Shown here one piece after another: positions 8,362 to 16,848 of a stretch of DNA of 64,000 bases. Origin of the DNA: Candidatus Accumulibacter cognatus (lineage in GTDB: Bacteria > Pseudomonadota > Gammaproteobacteria > Burkholderiales > Rhodocyclaceae). The notes beneath the pieces were generated by a model. It was not told the origin of the DNA. It saw only the letters and a list, made by a program, of their open reading frames with translations, and did no database searches. Where the stretch lies: assembly GCA_013414765.1 (NCBI GenBank), contig CP058708.1, positions 4,397,553-4,461,552 of the forward strand, written 5' to 3'. A program made the position numbers and the translations under genes. Position 1 is the first letter of the stretch, and each line of letters begins with the position of its first letter.

Positions 8362-10296
8362 ATGCCGCCCATGGATGACGATCCGGTCAGCAACGACAGC
8401 CCGAACCCGCATTTTGAACAGCTTCTCACAGCGCTTGCGCCACATGCCCAAATACGCCGCCGCCTGCTTCAACTGGGTCTCGGCAGTGTCGTACTGCCAT
8501 TTCTCGGCTTGCCCGCGCTGGCTGCTGCAGACCGATCAGAGATCGGTTTCAGAGCGATTGCCGCATCCACTGAGGATCTTGTACGCGTTCCCGAAGCCTA
8601 TATTCTGCAGGTGCTCTACGCTTGGGGGGACCCGATCTCGAATGGCCCGGCTTTCCGCTCCGATGCCGGTAACAGTGCCGCAGAGCAGGCCGAGCAGGCG
8701 GGAATGCATCACGACGGGATGCATTTCTTTCCTTTCGTCAGCCACGGCCAACCCTCGTCGACGCACGGCCTGCTGTGCGTGAACCACGAATACACCGACG
8801 AAAACCTGCTTCACCCGGATGGTGGCGCCAACTGGAGCGAGGCCAAGACGCTCAAGTCGCAAAATGCGCATGGCGTTTCGGTGATCGAGATCGAACTCAC
8901 AAGCCGCGGCAAGGACGTGCGCTGGCAGCTCGTCCGGCCTTCCACCTACGCCCGCAGGATCACGGCGCGCACGCCGATGCGCATCGACGGTCCGGCTGCC
9001 GGCACCGCTGCCATGCGCACCCGCGACGACGCGGGGGGGCAGCGCGTGGCCGGTACCCTCGCCAATTGCGCAATGGGCGTTACGCCCTGGGGCACCTACC
9101 TGACCTGCGAGGAGCATTTCAACGCGTACTTCAACGGACTCGACCAGCCGACGCCGACACAGAAACGTTACGGTATCCGTGCCCGGAGTGCCGGCTACCG
9201 CTGGCACGAGCATGACCGCCGTTTCGATGTGGCGAGCGAGCCCAACGAAGCCAATCGTTTCGGCTGGGTCGTCGAAATCGATCCCTGGAATCCGGGTAGC
9301 GAACCGGTCAAGCACACCGCACTCGGCCGCTTCAAACATGAGGGAGCGATGCTGACGCTGGCCGGCGATGGCCGGGTGGTGGTGTACATGGGCGACGACG
9401 AGGCTTTCGAGTATCTCTACAAGTACGTCTCACGTGATCGTTTCGACGCCGGCAAACCAGGCGGCGGTGCCGCGTTGCTCGCGCTTGGGACGCTGTACGT
9501 CGCCCGTTTTGCTGCCGATGGGCGCGGCCAGTGGATTGCTCTGCAGCATGGGCAGAACGGTCTCGACGCAGCCCATGGTTTTGCCGACCAGGCCGACGTC
9601 CTGATCCATACCCGTCAAGCTGCCGACCGTGTCGGAGCGACGAAGATGGACCGCCCGGAGTGGGTTGCCGTCCATCCACGAACCGGTGAAGTCTACTGTA
9701 GCCTGACCAACAACCGTCAGCGGAGCGCTGTCGACCCCGCCAATCCACGTGCCGACAACTCGTTCGGCCATATCATTCGCTGGCGCGAGGGAGACGGGCA
9801 GGGTGCTGCGGCAGCGGCCACCAGTTTCGCCTGGGACATCTTCGTTCTCTGCGGCGACCCACAGCATCCCGACCCCGACAAACGCGGCAACATCCGAGGT
9901 GACGCCTTTGCCAGTCCGGACGGGTTGTGGTTCGACCCCGACGGTCGCCTGTGGATTGCCACCGACATCTCCGGCAGTGCGGTCAATCGTGGCGACCATG
10001 AGCGATTCGGCAACAATCAGCTGCTGGTCGCCGACGTTGCAAGTGGCGAAATCCGGCGCTTTCTCACCGGGCCGAGAGGCTGCGAGATCACTGGACTCAC
10101 GGCCAGCCCTGATGGTTGCAACCTGTTCATCAACGTTCAGCATCCCGGTGAGGTCGTCGGTGGCCGTTTCGCTCCGGCCAAGCCGCTGACCGGGGCAGTC
10201 TGGCCAGCCAGTCAGTTCCCTGAACTGACCGGTGGCCGACCACGCTCGGCAACCATGGTCATCCGCCGCCAGGATGGCGGCATCGTTGGTTGCTGA
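8362..10296 (+). CDS. phoX: PhoX family phosphatase
   Basis: A 644-residue member of the PhoX/DUF839 family, calcium/iron-dependent periplasmic alkaline phosphatases that release phosphate from organic esters. The ATG at 8362 is preferred over the upstream frame because it places a twin-arginine-like signal (RRRLLQLGLG, then a hydrophobic run ending ALAAA) about 35-60 residues in. Family landmarks include LLCVNHEYTDE, NCAMGVTPWGTYLTCEEHF, YGWVVEIDPWNP-like RFGWVVEIDPWNP, HEGA and ASPDGLWFDPDGRLWIATD. The stop codon TGA at 10294-10296 overlaps the first base of an inverted-repeat element. Phosphate scavenging fits a phosphate-cycling bacterium, but no Pho box was identified upstream. Confidence 0.88.
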   Translation: MPPMDDDPVSNDSPNPHFEQLLTALAPHAQIRRRLLQLGLGSVVLPFLGLPALAAADRSEIGFRAIAASTEDLVRVPEAYILQVLYAWGDPISNGPAFRSDAGNSAAEQAEQAGMHHDGMHFFPFVSHGQPSSTHGLLCVNHEYTDENLLHPDGGANWSEAKTLKSQNAHGVSVIEIELTSRGKDVRWQLVRPSTYARRITARTPMRIDGPAAGTAAMRTRDDAGGQRVAGTLANCAMGVTPWGTYLTCEEHFNAYFNGLDQPTPTQKRYGIRARSAGYRWHEHDRRFDVASEPNEANRFGWVVEIDPWNPGSEPVKHTALGRFKHEGAMLTLAGDGRVVVYMGDDEAFEYLYKYVSRDRFDAGKPGGGAALLALGTLYVARFAADGRGQWIALQHGQNGLDAAHGFADQADVLIHTRQAADRVGATKMDRPEWVAVHPRTGEVYCSLTNNRQRSAVDPANPRADNSFGHIIRWREGDGQGAAAAATSFAWDIFVLCGDPQHPDPDKRGNIRGDAFASPDGLWFDPDGRLWIATDISGSAVNRGDHERFGNNQLLVADVASGEIRRFLTGPRGCEITGLTASPDGCNLFINVQHPGEVVGGRFAPAKPLTGAVWPASQFPELTGGRPRSATMVIRRQDGGIVGC

Positions 10297-10440
10297 GAGG
10301 TTGTCAAGAAATCGTCGCGAGCAGGCCGAGAGGCAAAGCGCGAGGGAGCGAACGACGAGACATATCAAATGGATAGGCGAGGAGTGAGCGACTGAGCAAC
10401 GCCGCAGATCGGTCGCGCAGTCGATTTATTCACAACCTCT
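10296..10440. mobile_element. 145-bp MITE-like element with 19-bp inverted ends
   Basis: The ends AGAGGTTGTCAAGAAATCG (10296-10314) and CGATTTATTCACAACCTCT (10422-10440) are inverted repeats matching at 16 of 19 positions. Nothing between them codes for a protein. The element lies exactly between two convergent genes; its left end completes the phoX stop and its right end supplies the last codons (Q-R-L) and stop of the anti-sigma gene. No certain target duplication was found, so a MITE is probable but an intergenic palindromic unit that acts as a terminator is also possible. Confidence 0.6.
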
Positions 10441-10648
10441 GAGGGGGATTCAAATCGGGGGTGGTGGGGGGCGCGTCGTCGACAGCCACCTGTTGCTGGC
10501 ACGCCTGTCGGATGAAAGACAGTTGCTTCTGGTAATTTCTGCAGCCGACACAGATCAACTTGTGCAGCCGCAGTGCAAAGCGATTGCCACCGTCAAGATC
10601 GCGGTCCATTTCTTCCGACATCAGCCGGATGGCTTCCTTGCAGTTCAT
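10430..10648 (-). CDS. Anti-sigma factor with zinc-finger (zf-HC2) motif
   Basis: A 72-residue cytosolic protein starting MNCKEAIRLMSEEMDRDL. The motif H-K-L-I-C-V-G-C, with the N-terminal Cys, matches the HxxxCxxC zinc-binding pattern of ECF anti-sigma factors. There is no membrane segment, so it would act in the cytoplasm. Its ATG overlaps the stop of the sigma gene in ATGA, a layout typical of sigma/anti-sigma pairs. The C-terminal codons and stop lie in the inverted-repeat element. Confidence 0.75.
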   Translation of the reverse strand: MNCKEAIRLMSEEMDRDLDGGNRFALRLHKLICVGCRNYQKQLSFIRQACQQQVAVDDAPPTTPDLNPPQRL

Positions 10649-11298
10649 TCTCGGGCCAGTTCTCCGGTCATGAACCATTTCTGATCGAGGCACAGGCGCA
10701 GACCCATGCGTGCCCGGTGCAGAACCACCCAGCAGTTGTTGCTGCTGATGGACAGTTCCTCGCAGATTTCGTCGGTTTCCAGACCAAGCATCTCACGCAT
10801 CATGAAAACGCGCGCTGTTGCTGCCGGCAGGCGATTCAGGCAGCTATCGAAGACCGCCCAGAAGCGCTGGTCCTCAAAACTCTTTTCCGGGTCTCCCCAG
10901 TCCGCAGGGCGGGCATCGCGTTGCCAGTGGCCGTTGGCGGAGAAAAGCGGGTCGAAATCGCTTTCATCGATCTCTTCTTCGGGGTCCTGGTAGTTCGGCT
11001 CGCGAACTCGTCGCCGGATGATGTCGACGATCTTGTTCTTGAGAATCGAAAAGACCCAGGTCTTGAATTTGGCCCGCTCGCCAAAACGGTCGGCCCCCTG
11101 TAGCGCGGCGAGCATCGCCTCCTGCACGGCATCTTCGGCACTAGCCTGGTCACGCAACTGCAGGATCGCGAAACGCAGCATCTCGCGCCGAAAACCGGCC
11201 ATTTCAGCGGCGATGGCCTCCGCATCCGGCGTTGGCTTCCGGCTCATGGCCCTGGGTAATGGCGTTTGCCCGATGTCGCTGCCGCTGTTCTCGATCAT
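10645..11298 (-). CDS. ECF-type RNA polymerase sigma factor
   Basis: A 217-residue sigma-70 family protein. Region 2 spans about residues 35-100 (RFAILQLRDQASAEDAVQEAMLAAL, FKTWVFSILKNKIVDIIRRR) and region 4 about 145-205 (LPAATARVFMMREMLGLETDEICEELSISSNNCWVVLHRARMGL). The linker is acidic (DPEEEIDESDFDP). It pairs with the zinc-finger anti-sigma gene downstream through a 4-base overlap. The regulon is unknown; a stress response is usual for this arrangement. No clear autoregulatory promoter was picked out upstream. Confidence 0.9.
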   Translation of the reverse strand: MIENSGSDIGQTPLPRAMSRKPTPDAEAIAAEMAGFRREMLRFAILQLRDQASAEDAVQEAMLAALQGADRFGERAKFKTWVFSILKNKIVDIIRRRVREPNYQDPEEEIDESDFDPLFSANGHWQRDARPADWGDPEKSFEDQRFWAVFDSCLNRLPAATARVFMMREMLGLETDEICEELSISSNNCWVVLHRARMGLRLCLDQKWFMTGELARE

Positions 11299-11533
11299 GC
11301 GGCCGTGTAGTCAGCAAGGAAGCGAAATGAGTCTGGCAAGGATCATTGTTCTCCAAAATAATGAGCAGCTGGACTCGCCGCCAAGGGTGGCAAAGTGACT
11401 GCAGCGTCGGGCAATGCAGCGGCAGTTTATACGCAAGTGGGCGTGCAGCATAGCCAGAGCATCCGCAATTTTGACCGAATATGGCACCCTCAGCGTAGCG
11501 TCTGGTCATCTTGTGCTAATATTCGCGCCCGAA

Positions 11534-11881
<348 letters not shown>

Positions 11882-11954
11882 TCGCGAAATGAGGCTCATC
11901 TGGTGCACCTTTGTAGTGCGATAATGGCCCCGGCACAAGAACAACAAATGACGA

Positions 11955-13454
11955 ATGATGGCGCAGCAACAGGCGGTTACCGTTGAGCAACTCGAATCCC
12001 ATCTATGGGAGTCCGCCAATATCCTGCGCGGCCCCGTGGACGCAGCCGACTTCAAGACCTACATCTTCCCGCTGCTGTTCTTCAAGCGCATCTGCGATGT
12101 CTGGGACGACGAGTACCAAGAGATCGTCGACGAGACCGGCGACGAGCAACTGGCCTGGTTTCCCGAGTCGCACCGGTTCCAGATCCCCCAGGACTGCCAC
12201 TGGAACGACGTGCGCACCAAGGCCACGAACGTCGGCGCAGCGATTCAGCGGGCCATGCGCGAGATCGAGAAGGCCAACCCCGACACGCTGTACGGCGTGT
12301 TCGGCGATGCGCAGTGGACGAACAAGGAACGCCTGTCCGACGCCCTGCTTAAGGACCTGATCGAGCACTTCTCCAAGCTGCCGCTGGGCAACCACGAAGT
12401 GGGCTCGGATGTGCTGGGTGACGCCTACGAGTACCTGATCAAGAAGTTCGCCGACGCCACCAACAAGAAGGCCGGCGAGTTCTACACGCCGCGCAGCGTG
12501 GTGCGGCTGATGATCGACATGCTCGATCCCAAGGAAGCCGAGACCATCTACGACCCCGCCTGTGGCACCGGCGGCATGTTGCTGGCCGCCGTGCAGCACG
12601 TCAAAGAGATGCACGGCGACGTCAAGCGGCTGTGGGGCAAGCTGTTCGGGCAAGAGAAAAACCTCACCACCTCATCCATCGCGCGAATGAACCTGTTCCT
12701 TCACGGCATCGAGGACTTCCAAATGGTGCGCGGCGACACGCTGCGCAACCCGGCCTTCTTCGACGGCGACCGGCTGGCCACCTTCGACTGCGTGATTGCC
12801 AACCCACCCTTCTCACTGGAGAAGTGGGGCGAGGACCTTTGGATCAACGACCCGTTCGGCCGCAACTTTGCCGGTCTGCCGCCCTCGTCCAGCGGCGACT
12901 TCGCCTGGGTGCAGCACATGGTCAAGTCCATGGCCGACGTGACCGGCCGCATGGCCGTGGTGCTGCCCCAGGGGGCGCTGTTCCGAAAAGGCGTGGAAGG
13001 CAGCATCCGGCAGAAGCTCCTGGAGATGGATCTGGTTGAGGCTGTGGTCGGATTGGCACCCAACCTCTTCTATGGCACTGGCCTGGCTGCGTGCATCCTG
13101 GTCTTGCGCAAGCGCAAGCCGGTCAAGCACAAGAAGAAGGTGCTGATCGCTGATGCGTCACGCCTGTTCCGCCGGGGGCGCGCGCAGAACTATCTGGAGC
13201 CGGAGCACGCCGCCGAGATCCTCGGCTGGTATCGCGGCTTTGCCGATGTGCAGGACGCGGCCCGGGTGGTCAATCTCGACGAGATCAAGGCCGAAGACTG
13301 GACCCTGAACATTTCGCGCTACGTCCTGCCACCGCTGCAAGAGGACATCCCGCCGCTGCCAGACGCGATTGCGGCATTCAAAGAAGCGCTGACCCGCTGC
13401 CGCGAGGCCGAAGAGCGCCTCGCGCAGGTCATGACCGAAGGGGGATGGCTGTAA
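11955..13454 (+). CDS. hsdM: Type I restriction-modification DNA methyltransferase subunit HsdM (first copy)
   Basis: A 499-residue N6-adenine methyltransferase. It has the HsdM N-terminal helical domain (residues 10-150; YIFPLLFFKRICDVWDDEY) and the catalytic domain. Motif I is YDPACGTGGML (about 198-208) and motif IV is ANPPF (about 282). EFYTPRSVVRLM, GQEKNLTTSSIARMNLFLHG and VLPQGALFRKG are classic. It methylates DNA as part of an M2S complex with HsdS. Two ATG codons in a row (11955, 11958) are possible starts. The stop overlaps the next gene (TAATG), which encodes a second, different HsdM. All key residues are present. Confidence 0.95.
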   Translation: MMAQQQAVTVEQLESHLWESANILRGPVDAADFKTYIFPLLFFKRICDVWDDEYQEIVDETGDEQLAWFPESHRFQIPQDCHWNDVRTKATNVGAAIQRAMREIEKANPDTLYGVFGDAQWTNKERLSDALLKDLIEHFSKLPLGNHEVGSDVLGDAYEYLIKKFADATNKKAGEFYTPRSVVRLMIDMLDPKEAETIYDPACGTGGMLLAAVQHVKEMHGDVKRLWGKLFGQEKNLTTSSIARMNLFLHGIEDFQMVRGDTLRNPAFFDGDRLATFDCVIANPPFSLEKWGEDLWINDPFGRNFAGLPPSSSGDFAWVQHMVKSMADVTGRMAVVLPQGALFRKGVEGSIRQKLLEMDLVEAVVGLAPNLFYGTGLAACILVLRKRKPVKHKKKVLIADASRLFRRGRAQNYLEPEHAAEILGWYRGFADVQDAARVVNLDEIKAEDWTLNISRYVLPPLQEDIPPLPDAIAAFKEALTRCREAEERLAQVMTEGGWL

Positions 13455-14971
13455 TGAGTCACCCAAGCAATCGCATCACCCAGCAGGATCTGGAGAGCTA
13501 TCTGTGGGGCGCCGCAGTGCTGCTGCGCGGCTTGATCGACGCCGGCGACTACAAGCAGTTCATCTTCCCGCTGCTGTTCTACAAGCGCGTCTCGGATGTC
13601 TGGGACGAGGAGTACCAGGCGGCGCTGGCCAACTCGGGCGGCGACCTCTCCTACGCGCAGTTTGCCGAGAACCACCGCTTCCAGATCCCCGAGGGCGCGC
13701 ACTGGAACGACGTGCGCCAGACACCGAAGAACGTCGGCGCAGCCATCCAGAAGGCCATGCGCGCGATCGAGACCGCCAACCCGGAGCTGCTCGACGGCAT
13801 CTTCGGCGACGCTCCCTGGACCAACCGCGAGCGCCTGCCCGACGAAACGCTGAAGAACCTGATCGAGCACTTCTCCACCCAGACGCTGTCGGTGGACAAC
13901 GTGCCCGAGGATGAACTCGGCAACGCCTACGAGTACCTGATCAAGAAGTTTGCGGACGACTCCGGCCACACGGCCGCCGAGTTCTACACCAACCGCACCG
14001 TCGTCCACCTGATGACGCAGCTACTGGCACCGCAGGCCGGCGAGTCGATCTACGACCCCACCTGCGGCACCGGCGGCATGCTGATCTCGGCGCTGGATGA
14101 AGTGAAGCGCTCGGCCGGCGAGTACCGCACGCTCAAGCTCTACGGGCAGGAGCGCAACCTCATCACCTCGTCCATCGCCCGCATGAATCTCTTCCTGCAT
14201 GGGGTGGAGGACTTCGAGATCATCCGCGGCGACACCCTGTCCGACCCCAAGCACATCAAGGGCGACCGCCTGCGCCGGTTCGACGTGATCCTGGCCAACC
14301 CTCCGTACTCCATCAAGCAGTGGAACCGCGAGGCGTGGAGCAGCGACAAGTGGGGTCGCAACTCCCTGGGCACGCCGCCGCAGGGCCGCGCCGACTATGC
14401 GTTTCAGCAGCACATCCTGACCAGCCTCACCGCCAAGGGGCGCTGCGCCGTGCTCTGGCCGCATGGCGTGCTTTTCCGCAATGAGGAACAGGCCATGCGC
14501 GCCAAGATGGTCGAGCAGGACTGGGTGGAGGCCGTCATCTGCCTGGGGCCCAACCTGTTCTACAACTCGCCGATGGAGTCGTGCATCGTCATCTGCAACC
14601 GCAAGAAGACGGCTGCACGCAAGGGCAAGGTGATCTTCATCGACGCGGTGAACGAGGTCACCCGCGAGCGGGCACAGAGCTCCCTCACACCTGCGCATCA
14701 GCAGCGTATCCTTGAGGCGTACAAAGCGTTTGCCGACGTGCCCGGTTTTGCCAAGGTCGTCACGCTGGCCGAGATCGGGGCCAACGGGGCCAACCTGTCG
14801 ATTCCGCTGTATGTGAAGCGGGTTGCCACCGCACCGGCAAGCGATAGCAATGGCGAGGCGGTATCGCTGCGCTCTGCCTGGGAGCAGTGGCAGACCGACG
14901 GCCGCGTCTTCTGGCAGCAGATGGATGCGCTGGTGGCAACGCTGGATGGGCTAACGGAAACGAAGTCATGA
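13454..14971 (+). CDS. hsdM: Type I DNA methyltransferase subunit HsdM (second, paralogous copy)
   Basis: A 505-residue paralogue of the preceding gene. N-terminal domain: YIFPLLFYKR-like FIFPLLFYKRVSDVWDEEY. Motif I is YDPTCGTGGML and motif IV is ANPPY. The two proteins are alike over the N-terminal 200 residues but differ in the C-terminal third. Both keep intact catalytic motifs, so neither is an obvious inactive subunit. ATG 13454 overlaps the hsdM1 stop; an in-frame ATG at 13445 is an alternative. The stop overlaps the start of the AlbA/ATPase gene (ATGATG region at 14968). A heteromeric M1M2S enzyme is one possibility; independent partners are another. Confidence 0.95.
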   Translation: MSHPSNRITQQDLESYLWGAAVLLRGLIDAGDYKQFIFPLLFYKRVSDVWDEEYQAALANSGGDLSYAQFAENHRFQIPEGAHWNDVRQTPKNVGAAIQKAMRAIETANPELLDGIFGDAPWTNRERLPDETLKNLIEHFSTQTLSVDNVPEDELGNAYEYLIKKFADDSGHTAAEFYTNRTVVHLMTQLLAPQAGESIYDPTCGTGGMLISALDEVKRSAGEYRTLKLYGQERNLITSSIARMNLFLHGVEDFEIIRGDTLSDPKHIKGDRLRRFDVILANPPYSIKQWNREAWSSDKWGRNSLGTPPQGRADYAFQQHILTSLTAKGRCAVLWPHGVLFRNEEQAMRAKMVEQDWVEAVICLGPNLFYNSPMESCIVICNRKKTAARKGKVIFIDAVNEVTRERAQSSLTPAHQQRILEAYKAFADVPGFAKVVTLAEIGANGANLSIPLYVKRVATAPASDSNGEAVSLRSAWEQWQTDGRVFWQQMDALVATLDGLTETKS

Positions 14972-16848
14972 TGCGTACCGCTGAAGACTTGTTTCAGGAG
15001 CTGTGCTCGCTGGACGAGTCCCATCGAATCGAGGCCAAACAGGCCAGGCGGATTGACCGTTCAGTCATGGAATCCGTCTGCGCGTTTGCCAACGAACCCG
15101 GTTTAGGAGGTGGCTACCTGCTGCTGGGTGTAGTCCGAGACGAACAAGATCTGTTCACAAATGCCTACAAGGTCGAAGGTATTGCTCATCCCGACAAGAT
15201 ACAATCCGACCTTGCCAGTCAATGTGCCAGCGTTTTCAATCGTCCGGTCCGGCCACGTGTGTCTGTCGAGGACTTGAGGGGCAAAACGGTCATTGTGGTT
15301 TATATTGCCGAGGCGGCCCCGACTGAAAAGCCTGTCTACCTCCAGAATCTCGGTTTGCCGAGGGGGGCTTATCGCAGGGTTGGCCCTACCGACCAAGAGG
15401 GCTCTGAAGACGACCTCATCGCACTTTATTCCGGCCACCAGCTTGACACCTTTGACGCAGCCGTCCTGTCGGATGCGGATTTGAGCGACTTCGATCCTGC
15501 GGCCATCAACGACTATCGCCAACAGCGCCGAGCTATCAATCCAGACGCCGAAGAACTGACCTGGCCGGACGAAGATCTGCTGCGCTCTCTGGGAAGCGCC
15601 AAGCGGGAGAACGGAGAACTCAGGCCAACGGTGTCCGGCATCCTGTTATTTGGCACGGGGATGGCTCTGCGGCGCTGCTTTCCGATGACTCGTATCGATT
15701 ACATCCGCGTACCGGGGCGTCAATGGGTTGAAAACCCGGACCACCGCTTTGACACGCTGGAGATTCGTGCCTCCCTTTTTACCGCGATACGCCGAGCCAC
15801 CAATACGGTTCGTGACGAGTTGATCCAATCCTTCTCACTTCCCGAAGGTGCGCTTGCACGAGAAGATGAACCGGTATTGCCCCTTCGGGTCATCCGTGAA
15901 GCCATCGTCAACGCAGTCATGCACCGCAGTTACCGGATCCACGGCACGATCCAGATCATCCGCTATGCCAACCGGCTGGAAATCCGCAATCCCGGACACT
16001 CCATCAAGGATGAGGAGCAATTGGGCGAGCCGGGTTCAGAGACGCGTAATCCGCGGATCGCTGCTGTGCTGCACGAGGTGAACATCGCTGAAACCAAGGG
16101 CAGTGGCATTCGCGCCATGCGCGAACTGATGCTTGCCCATGATCTGCTCCCTCCAACTTTCGAGTCCTCCCGACGGCCCGACCAATTTGTGGCCACCTTC
16201 CTGTTCCATCACTTTCTCGGGCCGGCAGATCTGGCCTGGCTTCGGAGACTGACCAACGAGCAGATCAGCGACGAAGAAGCGCGTGCTCTGGTGTTTGTCC
16301 GCGAGTTGGAAGCCATCGACAACGCTGCATACCGGACGATCAACCGAACCGATACGCTCAACGCCTCCGGACACTTACGCCGACTACGCGACCTGGATCT
16401 CTTGGCGATGAAAGGGGGAGGTAGCCGTACCTACTACGTCCCCGGTTCCCGTTTCTTGGCTAGCCTAGTGCCTCCGGCAACCGATACACACCAGCCACCA
16501 CCTCACAGTCACCAGCTTGACCAGAATAGTCACCAGCTTGATATGGATGGTCACCAGTTGCTGGCGACTGTTCCTGAGTCCTTGCGTAACCGTATCCCGC
16601 CCGCAGGCAGCAAGCCCCGACGCGAAGTCCTTCGGGTCTTGATAGAGGATCTGTGCCGCTGGCGCTCTCTAAGCGCCCGTGAACTGGCGATTATTCTCCG
16701 TGGCCGGGAGCAGAAGCCCCTTGTTCGTGATTACCTGACCCCCATGGTCGAAGAAGGTGTGTTGGCATACACCATTCCGGCAATGGCAAAGCACCCGGAT
16801 CAACACTATACCGTTCCAGACTTGGTACCAGAGGCCGAGCGTGGCTGA
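14968..16848 (+). CDS. AlbA_2 / GHKL-ATPase protein of the type I locus
   Basis: A 626-residue protein of the group called ATP-binding protein or putative transcriptional regulator (Schlafen AlbA_2 family). The N-terminal AlbA_2 domain (about 10-150) contains RIEAKQARRIDRSVMESVCAFAN and GGYLLLGVV. A HATPase_c_4 domain (about 300-420) has AIVNAVMHRSYRI, RLEIRNPG and NPRIAAVL...ETKGSGIRAMRE. A C-terminal winged-helix part follows. Such genes are frequent between hsdM and hsdS/hsdR. Their role is not settled, though regulation is often suggested. The linker contains three copies of a 7-residue unit with SHQLD. The gene overlaps hsdM upstream and hsdS downstream, so it is part of the operon. Confidence 0.85.
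   Translation: MMRTAEDLFQELCSLDESHRIEAKQARRIDRSVMESVCAFANEPGLGGGYLLLGVVRDEQDLFTNAYKVEGIAHPDKIQSDLASQCASVFNRPVRPRVSVEDLRGKTVIVVYIAEAAPTEKPVYLQNLGLPRGAYRRVGPTDQEGSEDDLIALYSGHQLDTFDAAVLSDADLSDFDPAAINDYRQQRRAINPDAEELTWPDEDLLRSLGSAKRENGELRPTVSGILLFGTGMALRRCFPMTRIDYIRVPGRQWVENPDHRFDTLEIRASLFTAIRRATNTVRDELIQSFSLPEGALAREDEPVLPLRVIREAIVNAVMHRSYRIHGTIQIIRYANRLEIRNPGHSIKDEEQLGEPGSETRNPRIAAVLHEVNIAETKGSGIRAMRELMLAHDLLPPTFESSRRPDQFVATFLFHHFLGPADLAWLRRLTNEQISDEEARALVFVRELEAIDNAAYRTINRTDTLNASGHLRRLRDLDLLAMKGGGSRTYYVPGSRFLASLVPPATDTHQPPPHSHQLDQNSHQLDMDGHQLLATVPESLRNRIPPAGSKPRREVLRVLIEDLCRWRSLSARELAIILRGREQKPLVRDYLTPMVEEGVLAYTIPAMAKHPDQHYTVPDLVPEAERG
16507..16569 (+). repeat. Three 21-bp in-frame tandem units in the AlbA/ATPase gene
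   Basis: Units begin at 16507, 16528 and 16549, each starting (A/G)GTCACCAG and encoding (S/G)HQL plus three further residues. Unit length is a multiple of three, so gain or loss of copies changes linker length without shifting the frame. The third unit has diverged. Confidence 0.7.

Noticed and set aside
16501-16569. Short tandem repeats considered as a CRISPR array
   Set aside because: Units are contiguous 21-mers without spacers and lie in a coding frame.
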